From Pararhodonellum marinum (lineage in GTDB: Bacteria; Bacteroidota; Bacteroidia; Cytophagales; Cyclobacteriaceae), in assembly GCF_015354735.1 (NCBI RefSeq), contig NZ_JACEFJ010000001.1, positions 682,001 through 746,000 of the forward strand: DNA of 64,000 nucleotides. Reading direction: 5' to 3'. Below the pieces are notes generated by a model. The model had not been told where the DNA came from. It saw nothing but the letters and a program-made list of their open reading frames with translations, and made no database searches. Positions 25,724 through 35,906 of this stretch are shown here, piece by piece (the first letter of the stretch is position 1; every line of letters begins with the position of its first letter). The translations under genes were made by a program, and so were the position numbers.

Positions 25724-27126
25724 CTTTTTAAAAAATTGAATGTTGATTTTTTAAAAAATAGAAAATAAAGAATCCCAACCATAAAAATCGAAATTAGACT
25801 TTTGACGAAAAGATTTAATTCTTGACTAATAAAGTAAGAAATAAAAAACATGATTAAAGCAAGAATCCATACCAAAATGTCATTTTTGATTTTGATATTT
25901 ACTAAATTTTTAAATTGAATCCACAGGTAAATTTCATAAAGGGCAAAGGATAGTACATATGCATAAGAAATACCCATGGCACCAAATTTACTGCCATAGT
26001 ACAGCATGGGGACCGAAACCACAAAATTGACCACTGCCAATTTGAAAATATATTTCTCCAAATTAGCTGCGCCAAGAATAGTAGCAATAAGGTGGTTGAT
26101 TCCATTAAAAAACACAAACCAAACCTGCAATTGGATAACTAAAATAGCTGGATAATACTTTTCTTCAAAAAGCAGTTCTACCGCTTCTTTGGAAAACATG
26201 GTAAAAAGGAACGAAAAAAGGGCAATCAGTAGAATAAACAAATAAGTTCCATCAGAAATCAGACCTTTAAATTTTGCATAATTTTGTTCAAACATAGCCG
26301 AAATATTGGGGAAGATAGCTGTAATGGAAAAAGTGATGATGATCTGTACAGGTCCCATCAGTTTTTTGGCCAAATTAAAATAAGCAATCTCATCACGATT
26401 GGAATTGATATCAAGCAGGTTATTGGAAAAATAGGAATAGGGTAGGGTGAGCAACATCAAAGCAATGTAAGGCCAACTTTCGGAAAGCAACGCTTTAGAG
26501 GAACTGAAAAAATTAAGGGTTTTTCCTTGAAGTAATCCATCTTTTTTTAAAACAACTAATAAAATGACCGATTGAATCAGGTTACTTATAATAAATAAAA
26601 CCAAAAGTAGTTCAACTGTAAAATATTCCTTGGGCAAAATTACAACAATCAAAAACCACAGGCTACTATGACCTATTTTAATCAAAGAGGGAACGAGCAT
26701 CTTTTGATACCCCAAAAAAACGTATTCAAAAAGATAAAAGGTGGAATGGATAAGGCCTAAGGCTGTCAAAAGTAGGATCTGAAGTAAACTCAGTTGTCCC
26801 AAAAAATTATTGTATACTAAATAGAGAAGCACAACTGCAAATAAGGCAATCAGCCTTATTTTGGCACCATTTACCACATAATCATTAGTGTGTAAAGGGT
26901 TTCTGGCAATGCCTCGTATGGTAACGGCCTTAACTCCAAGGTCACTAAGGGTATATACCAACATGCCCTGAGCAATGATAAAGGAGTAAAGACCATACTG
27001 CTCTGTGGAAAATGCATTGGTAATCTTTAAAACAGTAACCAGCATCAGCAATTGGGAAATGATGCTTCCGATGGTCAAATAGGAAAAATTTCTAAAAACC
27101 TTGGTTTGAATAATTTTTTTTATCAA
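25720..27126 (-). CDS. Polysaccharide flippase, Wzx/MOP family (second copy)
   Basis: This 468-residue protein has 12-14 membrane segments. The N-terminal FSYLTIGSIISQLLMLVTVL and the loop TEQYGLYSFI are typical of Wzx or RfbX flippases. It would move the repeat unit made by this operon to the periplasm. It overlaps the downstream polymerase gene by 4 nt, indicating translational coupling. It differs clearly from the flippase at 429-1826, so each locus seems to have its own specific flippase. Confidence 0.9.
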   Translation of the reverse strand: MIKKIIQTKVFRNFSYLTIGSIISQLLMLVTVLKITNAFSTEQYGLYSFIIAQGMLVYTLSDLGVKAVTIRGIARNPLHTNDYVVNGAKIRLIALFAVVLLYLVYNNFLGQLSLLQILLLTALGLIHSTFYLFEYVFLGYQKMLVPSLIKIGHSSLWFLIVVILPKEYFTVELLLVLFIISNLIQSVILLVVLKKDGLLQGKTLNFFSSSKALLSESWPYIALMLLTLPYSYFSNNLLDINSNRDEIAYFNLAKKLMGPVQIIITFSITAIFPNISAMFEQNYAKFKGLISDGTYLFILLIALFSFLFTMFSKEAVELLFEEKYYPAILVIQLQVWFVFFNGINHLIATILGAANLEKYIFKLAVVNFVVSVPMLYYGSKFGAMGISYAYVLSFALYEIYLWIQFKNLVNIKIKNDILVWILALIMFFISYFISQELNLFVKSLISIFMVGILYFLFFKKSTFNFLKR

Positions 27127-27211
27127 AACAAGTTTTGTTAAATAAAATAAGGAGTCATTAGTTCACCCGGAATAAAACTGAATTTATCTATAAAATTATT
27201 AATTAATACAT

Positions 27212-27757
27212 TTAATTATCTAGTAAAGGCTCATTCAATTTGTATAAAGACCGATAAGTCAAATCTTTTTTGGAAATATTTGGGTTAATTACTTTCCAAT
27301 CCATTCCAAATGAATTATATAATATGCCACCTTGTGCATCTGGCATATAGGTTTCGGATAGCTGAATATTGACTATGGTATTGTTTTTTAACGACAAAAA
27401 TCCATGCGCACATCCCTTGGGAACATAAACTACCTTAGGTAGGGCATCTGTTAAATGAATGGAAAAGAATTTACCATATGATGGAGAATGTAATCTGTAA
27501 TCCAAGATCACATCTACAATTTCACCATGGCTTAAAGAGATCAATTTTATTTGTTCGTGGGGGGGCATTTGAAAATGCATGCCCCTGATAACATTTTTTT
27601 TCGATAAGGAGTAGGTGAGTTCTTTAAAATTGGTCTCCAAATCATTTTCCAAAAAGAAATCATGAGAAAAATATTTCACAGATACTCCTCTTAAATCGTG
27701 AAATGAAGTCAAGTGAATAATTTTCAGATCCAAAATCGGGGTGTTTTCTACTTCCAT
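27212..27757 (-). CDS. RfbC-like NDP-sugar 3,5-epimerase-type cupin (first of two)
   Basis: This 181-residue protein has the RmlC cupin landmarks IRGMHFQMPPHEQIKLI and VPKGCAHGFLSL (catalytic-region His residues), and a diverged N-terminus. Such enzymes epimerise C3 and/or C5 of 4-keto-6-deoxy-sugar nucleotides. It sits next to a sugar C-methyltransferase gene, while a second RfbC-like gene lies at 30150, so the two may act on different intermediates or one may be a 3- or 5-epimerase only. The specific substrate is inferred to be CDP-linked because rfbF and rfbG are present. Confidence 0.8.
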   Translation of the reverse strand: MEVENTPILDLKIIHLTSFHDLRGVSVKYFSHDFFLENDLETNFKELTYSLSKKNVIRGMHFQMPPHEQIKLISLSHGEIVDVILDYRLHSPSYGKFFSIHLTDALPKVVYVPKGCAHGFLSLKNNTIVNIQLSETYMPDAQGGILYNSFGMDWKVINPNISKKDLTYRSLYKLNEPLLDN

Positions 27758-27849
27758 AATAGTAGAAATTTACCCATTTATTTCTAGGTTTCAAATACTT
27801 ATTAAAATAAATAAAATTTATTTTTTTGTAAACAAACGAACGAATAATG

Positions 27850-29076
27850 TTAATCAAAAATCCTAATTTCCGGAATGGCTGCAAAAAATTTGCCTCCCCA
27901 ATTTTTTATTCCCGAGTATTGAGTTTGAATCTCCTCTGCGATATTCCAAGGGAGAATCAAAACCCAATCTGGCCGATGCTCTTGGATCAATGTGGGAGGT
28001 AAGATGGGTATGTGACTTCCCGGCATGAGTTTCCCCTGCTTTGAAGGTGCTGCATCGTAAACAAAGGAAATCAAATCAGTTTTTAGTCCGGCATAATTCA
28101 ACAAAGTGTTGCCTTTTGCAGCTGCTCCATAGGCTGCAATGGATTTTCCTTTTTGTTTTTCCTTTATTAAAAATAGTAATAAATCATTTTTTATTTTATC
28201 GACGGATGATTGGAATTCATCGTATGCCAAGTTGGATTGCAGCCCATATGCAAACTCTTTTTCATAGATGTGATCTACATTTAATGAAATAGGTCTTGGG
28301 TCCTCTTCATGACATCCATAAACCCTTAAACTTCCACCGTGGGTGCTTAATTCTTCCACATCAAAAATTTTCAAACCATGGGCATGGAAGATATCAGAGA
28401 CTACTGATAGCGTCAAATAAGAAAAATGTTCGTGATAGATGGTGTCAAATTGCTTGAACTTCAATAAATTATAGAAATGGGGAAATTCCAGGGTAATTGT
28501 TCCAGAAGCATTTAAAACAGTTTTCATTCCCTGTGTGAAATCATGGATATCAGGGACATGTGCATAGACATTGTTCCCCACGATCAAATCGGCTTTTCTG
28601 TACTTTGTCAAAATTGATTTTGCCAATGCATTACCAAAAAATTCCGAAATTACAGGTATGCCATATTTTTTGGAGGCTTCTGCTGTTTCCAAAGTTGGTT
28701 CAATTCCAAGACATGGGATATTTTTGGTCACGAAATTTTTCAATAAATACCCGTCATTTGAAGCCACCTCAATCACCAAGCTCGAGGGACCCAGTTTGAG
28801 TCTCTCCATAATCATGTCGACATAGCATTCGGCGTGCTTTAACCAACCGCTTGAGGTGGAAGAAAAATAGGCATAGTCAGCATGGAACAATTCTTCCCGG
28901 CTTTCATTGTCCTCAGTCTGCACCATCCAACAATGCTCACATACCATAACCCTAAGTGGAAATGTCTTTTCAGGTTTTGCTAAATCTTCTATTTTGAGGT
29001 ATGAATTGGAAGGAGGGGCATGTCCCAGATCTACAAATGATCTTTCAATAATCTTGTTGCAGTTTCTACAGTTCAT
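27850..29076 (-). CDS. NDP-hexose C-methyltransferase
   Basis: This 408-residue protein has an N-terminal zinc-binding module (CRNC near residue 3 and CEHC near 52), a central SAM-binding domain (VIEVASNDGYLLKNF near 105) and a C-terminal Rossmann-like part (SIAAYGAAAKGNTLLNY near 310). This is the architecture of TylC3/CloU-type sugar C-methyltransferases, which add a methyl to C3 or C5 of a 4-keto-6-deoxy-hexose nucleotide. Together with the two epimerases and CDP-glucose genes, it suggests a branched-chain deoxysugar in the polymer. Confidence 0.85.
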   Translation of the reverse strand: MNCRNCNKIIERSFVDLGHAPPSNSYLKIEDLAKPEKTFPLRVMVCEHCWMVQTEDNESREELFHADYAYFSSTSSGWLKHAECYVDMIMERLKLGPSSLVIEVASNDGYLLKNFVTKNIPCLGIEPTLETAEASKKYGIPVISEFFGNALAKSILTKYRKADLIVGNNVYAHVPDIHDFTQGMKTVLNASGTITLEFPHFYNLLKFKQFDTIYHEHFSYLTLSVVSDIFHAHGLKIFDVEELSTHGGSLRVYGCHEEDPRPISLNVDHIYEKEFAYGLQSNLAYDEFQSSVDKIKNDLLLFLIKEKQKGKSIAAYGAAAKGNTLLNYAGLKTDLISFVYDAAPSKQGKLMPGSHIPILPPTLIQEHRPDWVLILPWNIAEEIQTQYSGIKNWGGKFFAAIPEIRIFD

Positions 29077-29108
29077 GGCTTAATTCCTTATTAGCTTCAA
29101 CCTGATTT

Positions 29109-30044
29109 TTATTGGGTTTTCTTAATTTTTGCACCAAATGCTTTTACCACTCCCTGAAATGAAATTTCCTTTTTGTTACTTAAATAGAAAGATACTACCT
29201 TAAAATAGTTGTGGTTATAGGCAAAATGTTCCAAAACCATGTCCTTTTGCTTCTGTATCCTTTTTATGTGAAGGTTCATGAGGTATTCTCTGGGATACAA
29301 GGCGTCTTTTTTAGCCGAACCCTTAATTATCATTTTTTTGATTTCTCTATCAATGAATTCAATGTCATTGAACCGATTTTTTAGGGTTTGTGGATTGAAA
29401 CTGTGGTTTCCTTGAAACCTTCTATAAATCAATAGAACTTCTTGAGTAAATGCCACACCATTTTCAGCCAATCGACACCAAGTGATTTCGTCTATTCCCC
29501 AACCGCTTGTTTCTGAGGGGAAGCCTCCATTGGCTTTTAGTGCATCCGTCTTTACTACAAAATCGGATAGAATGATGGATCTTTTACCTGTAATGCGGTG
29601 GTATATTAGATCCATTTGGGTTTCCCATTCCGGTGCATTCTCCGAGAAGTTATAGAGGCTGCCATCCTCCAATATTCGCTTAACACGACAATGAAATACA
29701 TCCGTGGTCGGATACTTTGATATCAATTCATCAAATTTCTTAAGAAAATCCGGATGAAGGAGGTCATCATCACTTAGAATAGTGAAATACTTTCCTTTTG
29801 CAGAGGCAACGATTTTATTGAAGTTTTCCGAAATGGTGAGCTGTTCATCACTTTCCTGGTAATTAACATGAGGTTTCTCCAACCATTCTTTGCATATTTC
29901 TTTTACTTCAGCTTTCAATTCAGCAGTCTTCGCATTATTTCGGATAATCAGTTCGTAATCCGAATTTGTTTGAGCTGCTATGCTATCCAAAGAATCTTTT
30001 AGATATTTGGTTTTAGTGATGGGTAATCCTATAGTAAATTTCAT
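29109..30044 (-). CDS. Glycosyltransferase family 2
   Basis: This 311-residue GT-A enzyme begins KFTIGLPITKTKYLKDSLDS and has the metal-binding DDD in TILSDDDLLHPDF near residue 95. The acceptor-side segment GWGIDEITWCRLAENG near 185 has the usual acidic catalytic position. It lies between rfbC and the C-methyltransferase gene, so it may transfer the deoxysugar made by its neighbours. Confidence 0.9.
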   Translation of the reverse strand: MKFTIGLPITKTKYLKDSLDSIAAQTNSDYELIIRNNAKTAELKAEVKEICKEWLEKPHVNYQESDEQLTISENFNKIVASAKGKYFTILSDDDLLHPDFLKKFDELISKYPTTDVFHCRVKRILEDGSLYNFSENAPEWETQMDLIYHRITGKRSIILSDFVVKTDALKANGGFPSETSGWGIDEITWCRLAENGVAFTQEVLLIYRRFQGNHSFNPQTLKNRFNDIEFIDREIKKMIIKGSAKKDALYPREYLMNLHIKRIQKQKDMVLEHFAYNHNYFKVVSFYLSNKKEISFQGVVKAFGAKIKKTQ

Positions 30045-30149
30045 GACTTGTGTAGGGGTTTAGATTTAATTTTCTACTGTATCAAATCTAAAAAAATTGG
30101 TGGTTTAAATTATTTATTAAGAAAAGCTCCCATAGGATCCTTTTTGTCA

Positions 30150-30692
30150 CTATTTTTTATTTACAGTAATAAAATCAGGGATTTTCTGATCTCTTTCAGT
30201 GATACTTTCGATTTCTGTGGGCCAATTAATATTGAATAGTGGGTCATTGTACCTGATAGCTCCTTCATGGTTTGGTGCATAAGGCGCACTTACCATATAA
30301 GTAACCTTGGAGTTGGGTGCAAGGGTCAAGAAACCATGGGCACAAAGTGGAGGGATATAGAGTAACTTATGGTTATGTTCGGTTAATTCTGTTCCCACCC
30401 ATTGAAGATAAGTCGGTGATTCTGGTCTAAGGTCGATCACTACATCAAATATGGAACCGTGAATGCATTTGACCAGCTTTGCCTCTTCATAAGGGGATTT
30501 TTGATAATGCAGTCCCCGCATGGTACCTTTTTTCTTGCTGAAAGACATGTTGGACTGCACAACTTTGAAGTCAATGTTATGATTGGCAAAAATTTCCTCA
30601 CAAAAGATTCTTGCAAAAAAACCTCTATCATCTTCTTTCTTATCCAGCTCTATGGTAAACAAATCAGATATCTTCGTTTTATGGAATATCAT
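30150..30692 (-). CDS. rfbC: RfbC-like 4-keto-6-deoxy-sugar 3,5-epimerase (second)
   Basis: This 180-residue cupin is much closer to canonical RfbC than its paralog at 27212: ELDKKEDDRGFFARIF, MRGLHYQKSPYEEAKLVKC, VVIDLRPESPTY and IPPLCAHGFLTL are all present. Its ATG overlaps the rfbG stop by 4 nt, which implies the rfbG product as substrate. Known RfbC enzymes act on dTDP-4-keto-6-deoxyglucose; CDP-linked activity here is an inference from the neighbours. Confidence 0.88.
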   Translation of the reverse strand: MIFHKTKISDLFTIELDKKEDDRGFFARIFCEEIFANHNIDFKVVQSNMSFSKKKGTMRGLHYQKSPYEEAKLVKCIHGSIFDVVIDLRPESPTYLQWVGTELTEHNHKLLYIPPLCAHGFLTLAPNSKVTYMVSAPYAPNHEGAIRYNDPLFNINWPTEIESITERDQKIPDFITVNKK

Positions 30693-31825
30693 ATCAGGGA
30701 TTTACTTTTGTCTAACATGGACCAGGGTATGGATTTAAGTTCTGCTTTGTGTTCATATTCCCTTATTTGTTGTTCTGTAAAGGACTGCGTATCCTCAGGG
30801 CTTTGGTCAAACATGTAATACCAATCACCTGTGAAATTGATGAGTTCCTCCAGATTCAGGGTAGGTAGCCAATTGAGGTCAAAAAGTGCCTTGTCACAGT
30901 TCAGTTTTAAAAGACCGGCTTCGTGAAATTTGGAGGGTCCTTCTATGTTAAAAGCGGCTTCCGGATCATCATAACCCCACCTGACACTTAATTTTGAAAG
31001 CAGTTCCAAAACGGTAATGCTATTTTCAGAAGGAGGTCCAAAATTATAACTTTCTCCGTTGAACTTATCTCTTTGCCACAAATCCATCGCAATGTTCAGG
31101 TAACCACTCAGGGGCTCCAATACGTGCTGCCAAGGCCTTGTGGCATGTGGGCTCCTGATCAGCACTTTCTCTTTTTTGCTCCAAGAGCGCATACAATCTG
31201 GAACAATGCGATTAAGCGCCCAATCTCCTCCACCGATTACGTTTCCAGCCCTCACAGAGGCCAATCGGATATTGGGCATTTTTTTGATAAATGAATGATA
31301 ATAGGAGTGGATGATGATTTCAGCTGCCGCTTTTGAACCGCTGTAAATGTCTTTTCCTCCCAACATGTCGGTTTCTTTGTATCCCCAGACCCATTCCACA
31401 TTTTCATAGCATTTGTCAGAAGTGATCATGACCAAGACGCACTTATGGTCCAAACTTCGAACGGATTCTAAAATATGAGCCGTTCCCATGGCATTGGAAC
31501 TAAATGTGCCAAGGGGATCGTCATAAGAGACTGAAACGATGGGTTGGGCAGCTAAATGGAAAATAAAGTCCGGTTTAATTCTTTTAATGGTCTCTCTTAG
31601 GTTCTCCAAATCCCTGATATCCAGTATCATATGTTCCATATGCTGGTCAAGATTCAAAGATTCAAAAAGGGCAGGTTGGGTCGGAATATCTTTGGAAATA
31701 CCGGAAAGTTCCGCACCTTTTTGAATCAGCCATTGGGATAACCAAGAACCTTTAAATCCTGTATGGCCGGTTACCAAAACTTTTTTACCTTCAAAAATTG
31801 AAAAGGAATTGCTAGATGTTGACAT
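30689..31825 (-). CDS. rfbG: CDP-glucose 4,6-dehydratase
   Basis: This 378-residue extended SDR has the N-terminal VTGHTGFKGSWLSQWL, the specific RfbG form of the NAD motif. Other signatures are FHLAAQPIVSVSYDDP, MITSDKCYEN and YSGSKAAAE with the catalytic YxxxK, and RAGNVIGGGDW. It converts CDP-glucose to CDP-4-keto-6-deoxyglucose. It is translationally coupled to rfbC and follows rfbF by a few genes. Length is as expected for the family. Confidence 0.93.
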   Translation of the reverse strand: MSTSSNSFSIFEGKKVLVTGHTGFKGSWLSQWLIQKGAELSGISKDIPTQPALFESLNLDQHMEHMILDIRDLENLRETIKRIKPDFIFHLAAQPIVSVSYDDPLGTFSSNAMGTAHILESVRSLDHKCVLVMITSDKCYENVEWVWGYKETDMLGGKDIYSGSKAAAEIIIHSYYHSFIKKMPNIRLASVRAGNVIGGGDWALNRIVPDCMRSWSKKEKVLIRSPHATRPWQHVLEPLSGYLNIAMDLWQRDKFNGESYNFGPPSENSITVLELLSKLSVRWGYDDPEAAFNIEGPSKFHEAGLLKLNCDKALFDLNWLPTLNLEELINFTGDWYYMFDQSPEDTQSFTEQQIREYEHKAELKSIPWSMLDKSKSLI

Positions 31826-31909
31826 AGAAATTGTATTACATATTAGAAAAAGAAAATTTCAGATAATGCCATTTTAAATACAAAGCGCATCTATCCATAA
31901 AAAGCATCA

Positions 31910-33226
31910 TCAAATGGTAACCGCCAGTTTGCTCAGGATTTCTTCTGCGGCTTCTTCACCCCTCAGAAATGATTCATCAGACCAACAATAGGACCAATCG
32001 GCAAATCTTCCTCCAAAAAAGATATCATTTTCTTTTAAGAAGGCATGTAAAAGTTCCACGTTCTCTTTTCTGTCATGGTCATAGATGATCTGGGCAAAAG
32101 GAGAAACCCAAGCTTTTTCAATCAGAATTTTATCAAGTGGATTTAAAATGCCCATATGGATCAATTCGTCTTTTACAATTGGGATAAAGTCTTCAGGCTT
32201 CCTGTCCAAAGGTTTGTATTTGTCGGAAAAATAAATTTCAACCTGAATGCTACCCGCCCCAGGAGGGGTATTGCCGGGACCGAACATGCTTGGAAAACTG
32301 ATTCTTGTGGTATAAAAGTCTTCGTCATACACATATCGCCAATGCGCAGGACTCAAGTTGCTTCGATTGACCCCTATATTAACCAATACACACTGGGTAT
32401 AGGCCAATTTGTCTGCAGCTTCCCTTATTTCCTGTGGGGCATCCTCAATTAAGCTGATTATTTTTTTCAGCGGCAAAGAAGAAAAACAATATTTATAATC
32501 TACTTTTTTGTTGTTTTGAAAGGTAAGTTCTTTCTTTTGCAAATTGATACTTACTACATCATGCTCAAATTGGATATCAGCCACATCATGGATACCGTTC
32601 ATCAAGGAAACAAAGCCGCCTTTGTTGGGGTATCGGAAGGCCTTGATGTAATGTACATCTTCTGTTTTTTGTGAAAGCATGCCATAAATCACCTCTGAAA
32701 GTTGCGGCTTGTATAACCTGGGACCCAACCAGTCTGTGCTCAGGTTGATGGCATCCGTAGTGTGAAATTTTCTGGTGTATTTCATGGGAAAATTTTCGGA
32801 AAAAGTTTTGCCATAGGAGGCATAAAGCCAGTCCTGATAATTGTTGATGACTGGATCTTTTTCCTGATGGGCTGCAATCATCTCCATCATGATTTGGGTA
32901 TTCAATGCAGCTGGCAATTCCTTCAAATTGACTTGGGCGGGATGCTTGATCCACTTGCCTTTCCAGTAATTGTCAACATTGGCTTCGAATTCAAAGTAAT
33001 CGTGGTCGATATTTTCCGCAAATATTTTTTTGACATGCTCGATTTTGGAAAATGAAATATGGGGTCCATCATCAAATACCCACTGATCATCAAATACATA
33101 AGAAGCACAGTGTCCTCCAATGTGGTTTTTCTTTTCATAAAGTGACAGATCAACCCCTGCCGACTTCAATTTATGGGCTGCACCATATCCGGCCATTCCC
33201 GCACCTAACACTACAATCTCACTCAT
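31910..33226 (-). CDS. FAD-dependent amine-oxidase/UDP-galactopyranose-mutase-like protein
   Basis: This 438-residue protein has the dinucleotide-binding GAGMAGYGAAHKL at residues 8-20 and the FAD motif YEKKNHIGGHC. YVFDDQWVFDDGPHIS and the C-terminal FFGGRFADWSYCWSDES fit the protoporphyrinogen-oxidase-like/UGM-like flavoprotein group found in polysaccharide loci. The exact reaction cannot be read; it may oxidise or ring-contract a nucleotide sugar. It sits between rfbG and an SDR gene. Confidence 0.7.
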   Translation of the reverse strand: MSEIVVLGAGMAGYGAAHKLKSAGVDLSLYEKKNHIGGHCASYVFDDQWVFDDGPHISFSKIEHVKKIFAENIDHDYFEFEANVDNYWKGKWIKHPAQVNLKELPAALNTQIMMEMIAAHQEKDPVINNYQDWLYASYGKTFSENFPMKYTRKFHTTDAINLSTDWLGPRLYKPQLSEVIYGMLSQKTEDVHYIKAFRYPNKGGFVSLMNGIHDVADIQFEHDVVSINLQKKELTFQNNKKVDYKYCFSSLPLKKIISLIEDAPQEIREAADKLAYTQCVLVNIGVNRSNLSPAHWRYVYDEDFYTTRISFPSMFGPGNTPPGAGSIQVEIYFSDKYKPLDRKPEDFIPIVKDELIHMGILNPLDKILIEKAWVSPFAQIIYDHDRKENVELLHAFLKENDIFFGGRFADWSYCWSDESFLRGEEAAEEILSKLAVTI

Positions 33227-33257
33227 TTTTTTAGTTTTTTAATACAATTAAAGAGTT

Positions 33258-34166
33258 CTATACATTTTGTTTCAGGTGAAATTTCCACCATTCTATGGTT
33301 TCTTCCAACCCTGCTTTTAAATTTTCTTTTGAATTTTTTCCCAGAACCTGATTTAATTTTTCAGGGTCGCCAAACAACACTCTGTCCGGCACCTCGGTTG
33401 GACTTTCTATTTTCAACAATTCCGGATAGCCGATGATTTCGGCAGCCATTTTGCCCAAAACAGCCAATTTGGTAGGGATTCCTGTGCAAACATTGATTGG
33501 GCCGGTAAATTCATGAAATACAAGTTTTGATAAATAATTCCCGGCTTCTTTGGCATTTTGATAATCCCTATACACCTCCCCGTTTCGGATGGTGGCCGTT
33601 TGGCCTTTCAATAAGGAGGTGATTACGTGAGGGATCAATCTGACTTCTTTTTCATGGGGTCCGTAAAGGAAAAACAACCTGGCCCAAGCCAATTCCATTC
33701 CATGCGTTTGGCAATAGTCTTTGGCATACTGCCATAGGATATTTTTCGATCTGCCGTAAAGGGTTGCTCCGCCCAATGAGGTTTTATCTTCATGGCAATA
33801 GCTGTTACCCCATTCATACTCATAGCAGGATCCTGCCATCAATATCCTTTTGCCTCCGTTTTTGTGAAAGGTTTCCAGCAAATGCATGCTGGCTTGGACC
33901 CATTCCAAATTTTCAGGTAAATTATAACTACTTGGGGTTACAGACCATGCCAAATGAACCAAATGGGAGCCCTGGATTTCACCTAAAGCCTTTGAAACCT
34001 GAACTTCATCCATTAAGTTACAGGGAATGTACCTGGCATTGGGCAAATCATATTCCTTATAAGGCTTTTGCCCTAAAAAGAACAGCTCTGCATTCATACT
34101 TTGGAGATAGGGGATTACATTTTTTCCGATAAATCCACCGCCTCCAGTGATCAATACCTTTGGCAT
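33258..34166 (-). CDS. NAD-dependent epimerase/dehydratase-family nucleotide-sugar reductase
   Basis: This 302-residue extended SDR carries VLITGGGGFIGKNVIPYL, the substrate strand LAWSVTPSSYN, and YGRSK as YxxxK near residue 145. It starts 3 nt after rfbF and lies in the CDP-sugar block, a position often taken by a 4-ketoreductase or synthase completing a CDP-deoxysugar. Final C4 reduction is the likely role, but stereochemistry and substrate are unknown. Confidence 0.8.
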   Translation of the reverse strand: MPKVLITGGGGFIGKNVIPYLQSMNAELFFLGQKPYKEYDLPNARYIPCNLMDEVQVSKALGEIQGSHLVHLAWSVTPSSYNLPENLEWVQASMHLLETFHKNGGKRILMAGSCYEYEWGNSYCHEDKTSLGGATLYGRSKNILWQYAKDYCQTHGMELAWARLFFLYGPHEKEVRLIPHVITSLLKGQTATIRNGEVYRDYQNAKEAGNYLSKLVFHEFTGPINVCTGIPTKLAVLGKMAAEIIGYPELLKIESPTEVPDRVLFGDPEKLNQVLGKNSKENLKAGLEETIEWWKFHLKQNV

Positions 34167-34169
34167 GGT

Positions 34170-34982
34170 TTATCTACTTAACTCATAATAATCCTGTCTC
34201 TCCCAAACTTTCCAAGGTGCTTTTTTTGAACTCCATAAGTCTTCAAGGAAATTTTTGTCACGGAGCGTATCCATGGGTTGCCAGAAACCCCGGTGTTTGT
34301 AAGCAGCGAGCTGTCCGGTTTTTGCCAGCAATTCCAATGGTTCCTTTTCCCATGTGGTGTCATCGCCGGTTATGTAATTGAGGGCTTTGGGGTCCACTAC
34401 AAAGAATCCTCCATTGATCCATGCATTGCCATTGCCATCACCAGTGGGCTTCTCCTTAAAGCTATTGATTTTTGATTCTTCTGGAGCCAAAGAGAAGGAC
34501 CCAAATCTTCCAGGCTGCTGCACAGCAGTCAAAGTAAGCAAGGCCTCTTGTTGGTTGTGGAAATCTATGGATTGTCTGATATTGATATCTCCAACACCGT
34601 CTCCATAGGTCAGGCAAAACGTTTCATCCTGAACATGTTCAGCGACCCGTTTGATTCTACCTCCGGTCATCGTATTTTCACCAGTGTCCACTAAGGTTAC
34701 TTTCCAGGGTTCAGAATTTTTTCGATGAACTTCCATAGAATTGTTTTTCAGATCGAAGGTTACATCTGACATGTGTAAAAAATAATTGGAAAAGTATTCT
34801 TTGATGATATACCCTTTGTATCCACAGCAGATCACAAAATCGTTGATGCCGTGGTAGGAGTAGATTTTCATGATATGCCAAAGAATGGGCTTACCCCCAA
34901 TTTCCACCATTGGCTTAGGCCGAATCACACTTTCTTCGCTGATTCGGGTGCCATATCCTCCCGCTAAAATTACCGCTTTCAT
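34170..34982 (-). CDS. rfbF: Glucose-1-phosphate cytidylyltransferase
   Basis: This 270-residue nucleotidyltransferase has [18 protein letters not shown] and [20 protein letters not shown], followed by [10 protein letters not shown] with the metal-binding Asp and INGGFFVV. These are specific for RfbF among sugar nucleotidylyltransferases. It makes CDP-glucose from CTP and glucose 1-phosphate, the first step of the CDP-deoxysugar branch encoded by this operon. Confidence 0.95.
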   Translation of the reverse strand: MKAVILAGGYGTRISEESVIRPKPMVEIGGKPILWHIMKIYSYHGINDFVICCGYKGYIIKEYFSNYFLHMSDVTFDLKNNSMEVHRKNSEPWKVTLVDTGENTMTGGRIKRVAEHVQDETFCLTYGDGVGDINIRQSIDFHNQQEALLTLTAVQQPGRFGSFSLAPEESKINSFKEKPTGDGNGNAWINGGFFVVDPKALNYITGDDTTWEKEPLELLAKTGQLAAYKHRGFWQPMDTLRDKNFLEDLWSSKKAPWKVWERQDYYELSR

Positions 34983-35004
34983 GATTTTTGATTTTAGATT
35001 AAAA

Positions 35005-35895
35005 TTAATTTTTATATAAAAATGATTTGTTGATGAATTCGTTTGAGTAGGAATCTATAAGAGATTTCGATTGTTGAATATTTGCCTTTGAGGAAGCTCC
35101 AAAAAGTATAGAAGTTACACCTTCCAGATGACAGACATATTCCAGCGCCTCTTTTGGAGGAATCGCGCCGGCAGCAAATACTTGCATGGCTACTAATTTA
35201 CATCTTTTTTGGCCAATTACAGTCTCATACACTGATTTTCCACCCGACATTCTAAATCCAATTTTATTGATGGACGCACAGACAGTAGGATTTTCAATCC
35301 CTTTACTTTCTAAAGTATCCAATAGAAGGGGTAGGTTCATGGTAATAAAGCCTGCCTCAGCATGGTATTTTTCCTTGACGTAACGGTGAAATCCCACCAG
35401 AAAATCGGTCATACCCAATCCCAAGAGTAGGTCGGTTATCACATTTTGCAGCCAGATGACAGGGGTTTGAATGCCTTTGAACATTTTCATTTCAGCATCC
35501 ACCAAAATTTCCATCAGGGCCACCATGTCTTTTTTGGCCAAGGCAAGTCCTCCTTTGGCAAAGGTATTAAAGACATTTCCCGGTATAAAATGTTGCAGGG
35601 AACCCATGATGCCCAATTCTGTCACCGCGTTGGCATATTTATGGGCATAGGGCATGCAAGGGAATATTTTAAAATCCTGGTACTTTACAGGGTGTTGCCT
35701 GATGTGGTTACAGATTTCTCCAATGCGGTCATGGGTGGTACACATAAAAGTGTGTATGCCTGCGTCAATGGCGGTATCAAGCACCTGAACAATGGCCTTG
35801 TTGTCTTTGAAACGGATGGCTTGGGCCCTTGCCTTTTCATCGGAACTGTGGTTGACCCCAAAAAACTGATTGTCCCCAAATAAAACTCTTTCCAT
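35005..35895 (-). CDS. Unassigned protein of sugar-nucleotide locus, aldo/keto-reductase-like barrel
   Basis: This 296-residue protein begins [18 protein letters not shown] and continues [20 protein letters not shown], recalling strand 1 and the early Asp-containing strand of aldo/keto reductases. The C-terminus has [14 protein letters not shown] and [17 protein letters not shown], which resembles the cofactor-binding end of that fold. The canonical Asp-Tyr-Lys-His tetrad is not obvious. It lies between rfbF and a Gfo/Idh/MocA gene with short spacers, so a redox role in nucleotide-sugar synthesis is plausible but not shown. Confidence 0.5.
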   Translation of the reverse strand: MERVLFGDNQFFGVNHSSDEKARAQAIRFKDNKAIVQVLDTAIDAGIHTFMCTTHDRIGEICNHIRQHPVKYQDFKIFPCMPYAHKYANAVTELGIMGSLQHFIPGNVFNTFAKGGLALAKKDMVALMEILVDAEMKMFKGIQTPVIWLQNVITDLLLGLGMTDFLVGFHRYVKEKYHAEAGFITMNLPLLLDTLESKGIENPTVCASINKIGFRMSGGKSVYETVIGQKRCKLVAMQVFAAGAIPPKEALEYVCHLEGVTSILFGASSKANIQQSKSLIDSYSNEFINKSFLYKN

Positions 35896-35906
35896 GATTG
35901 GTTTTT

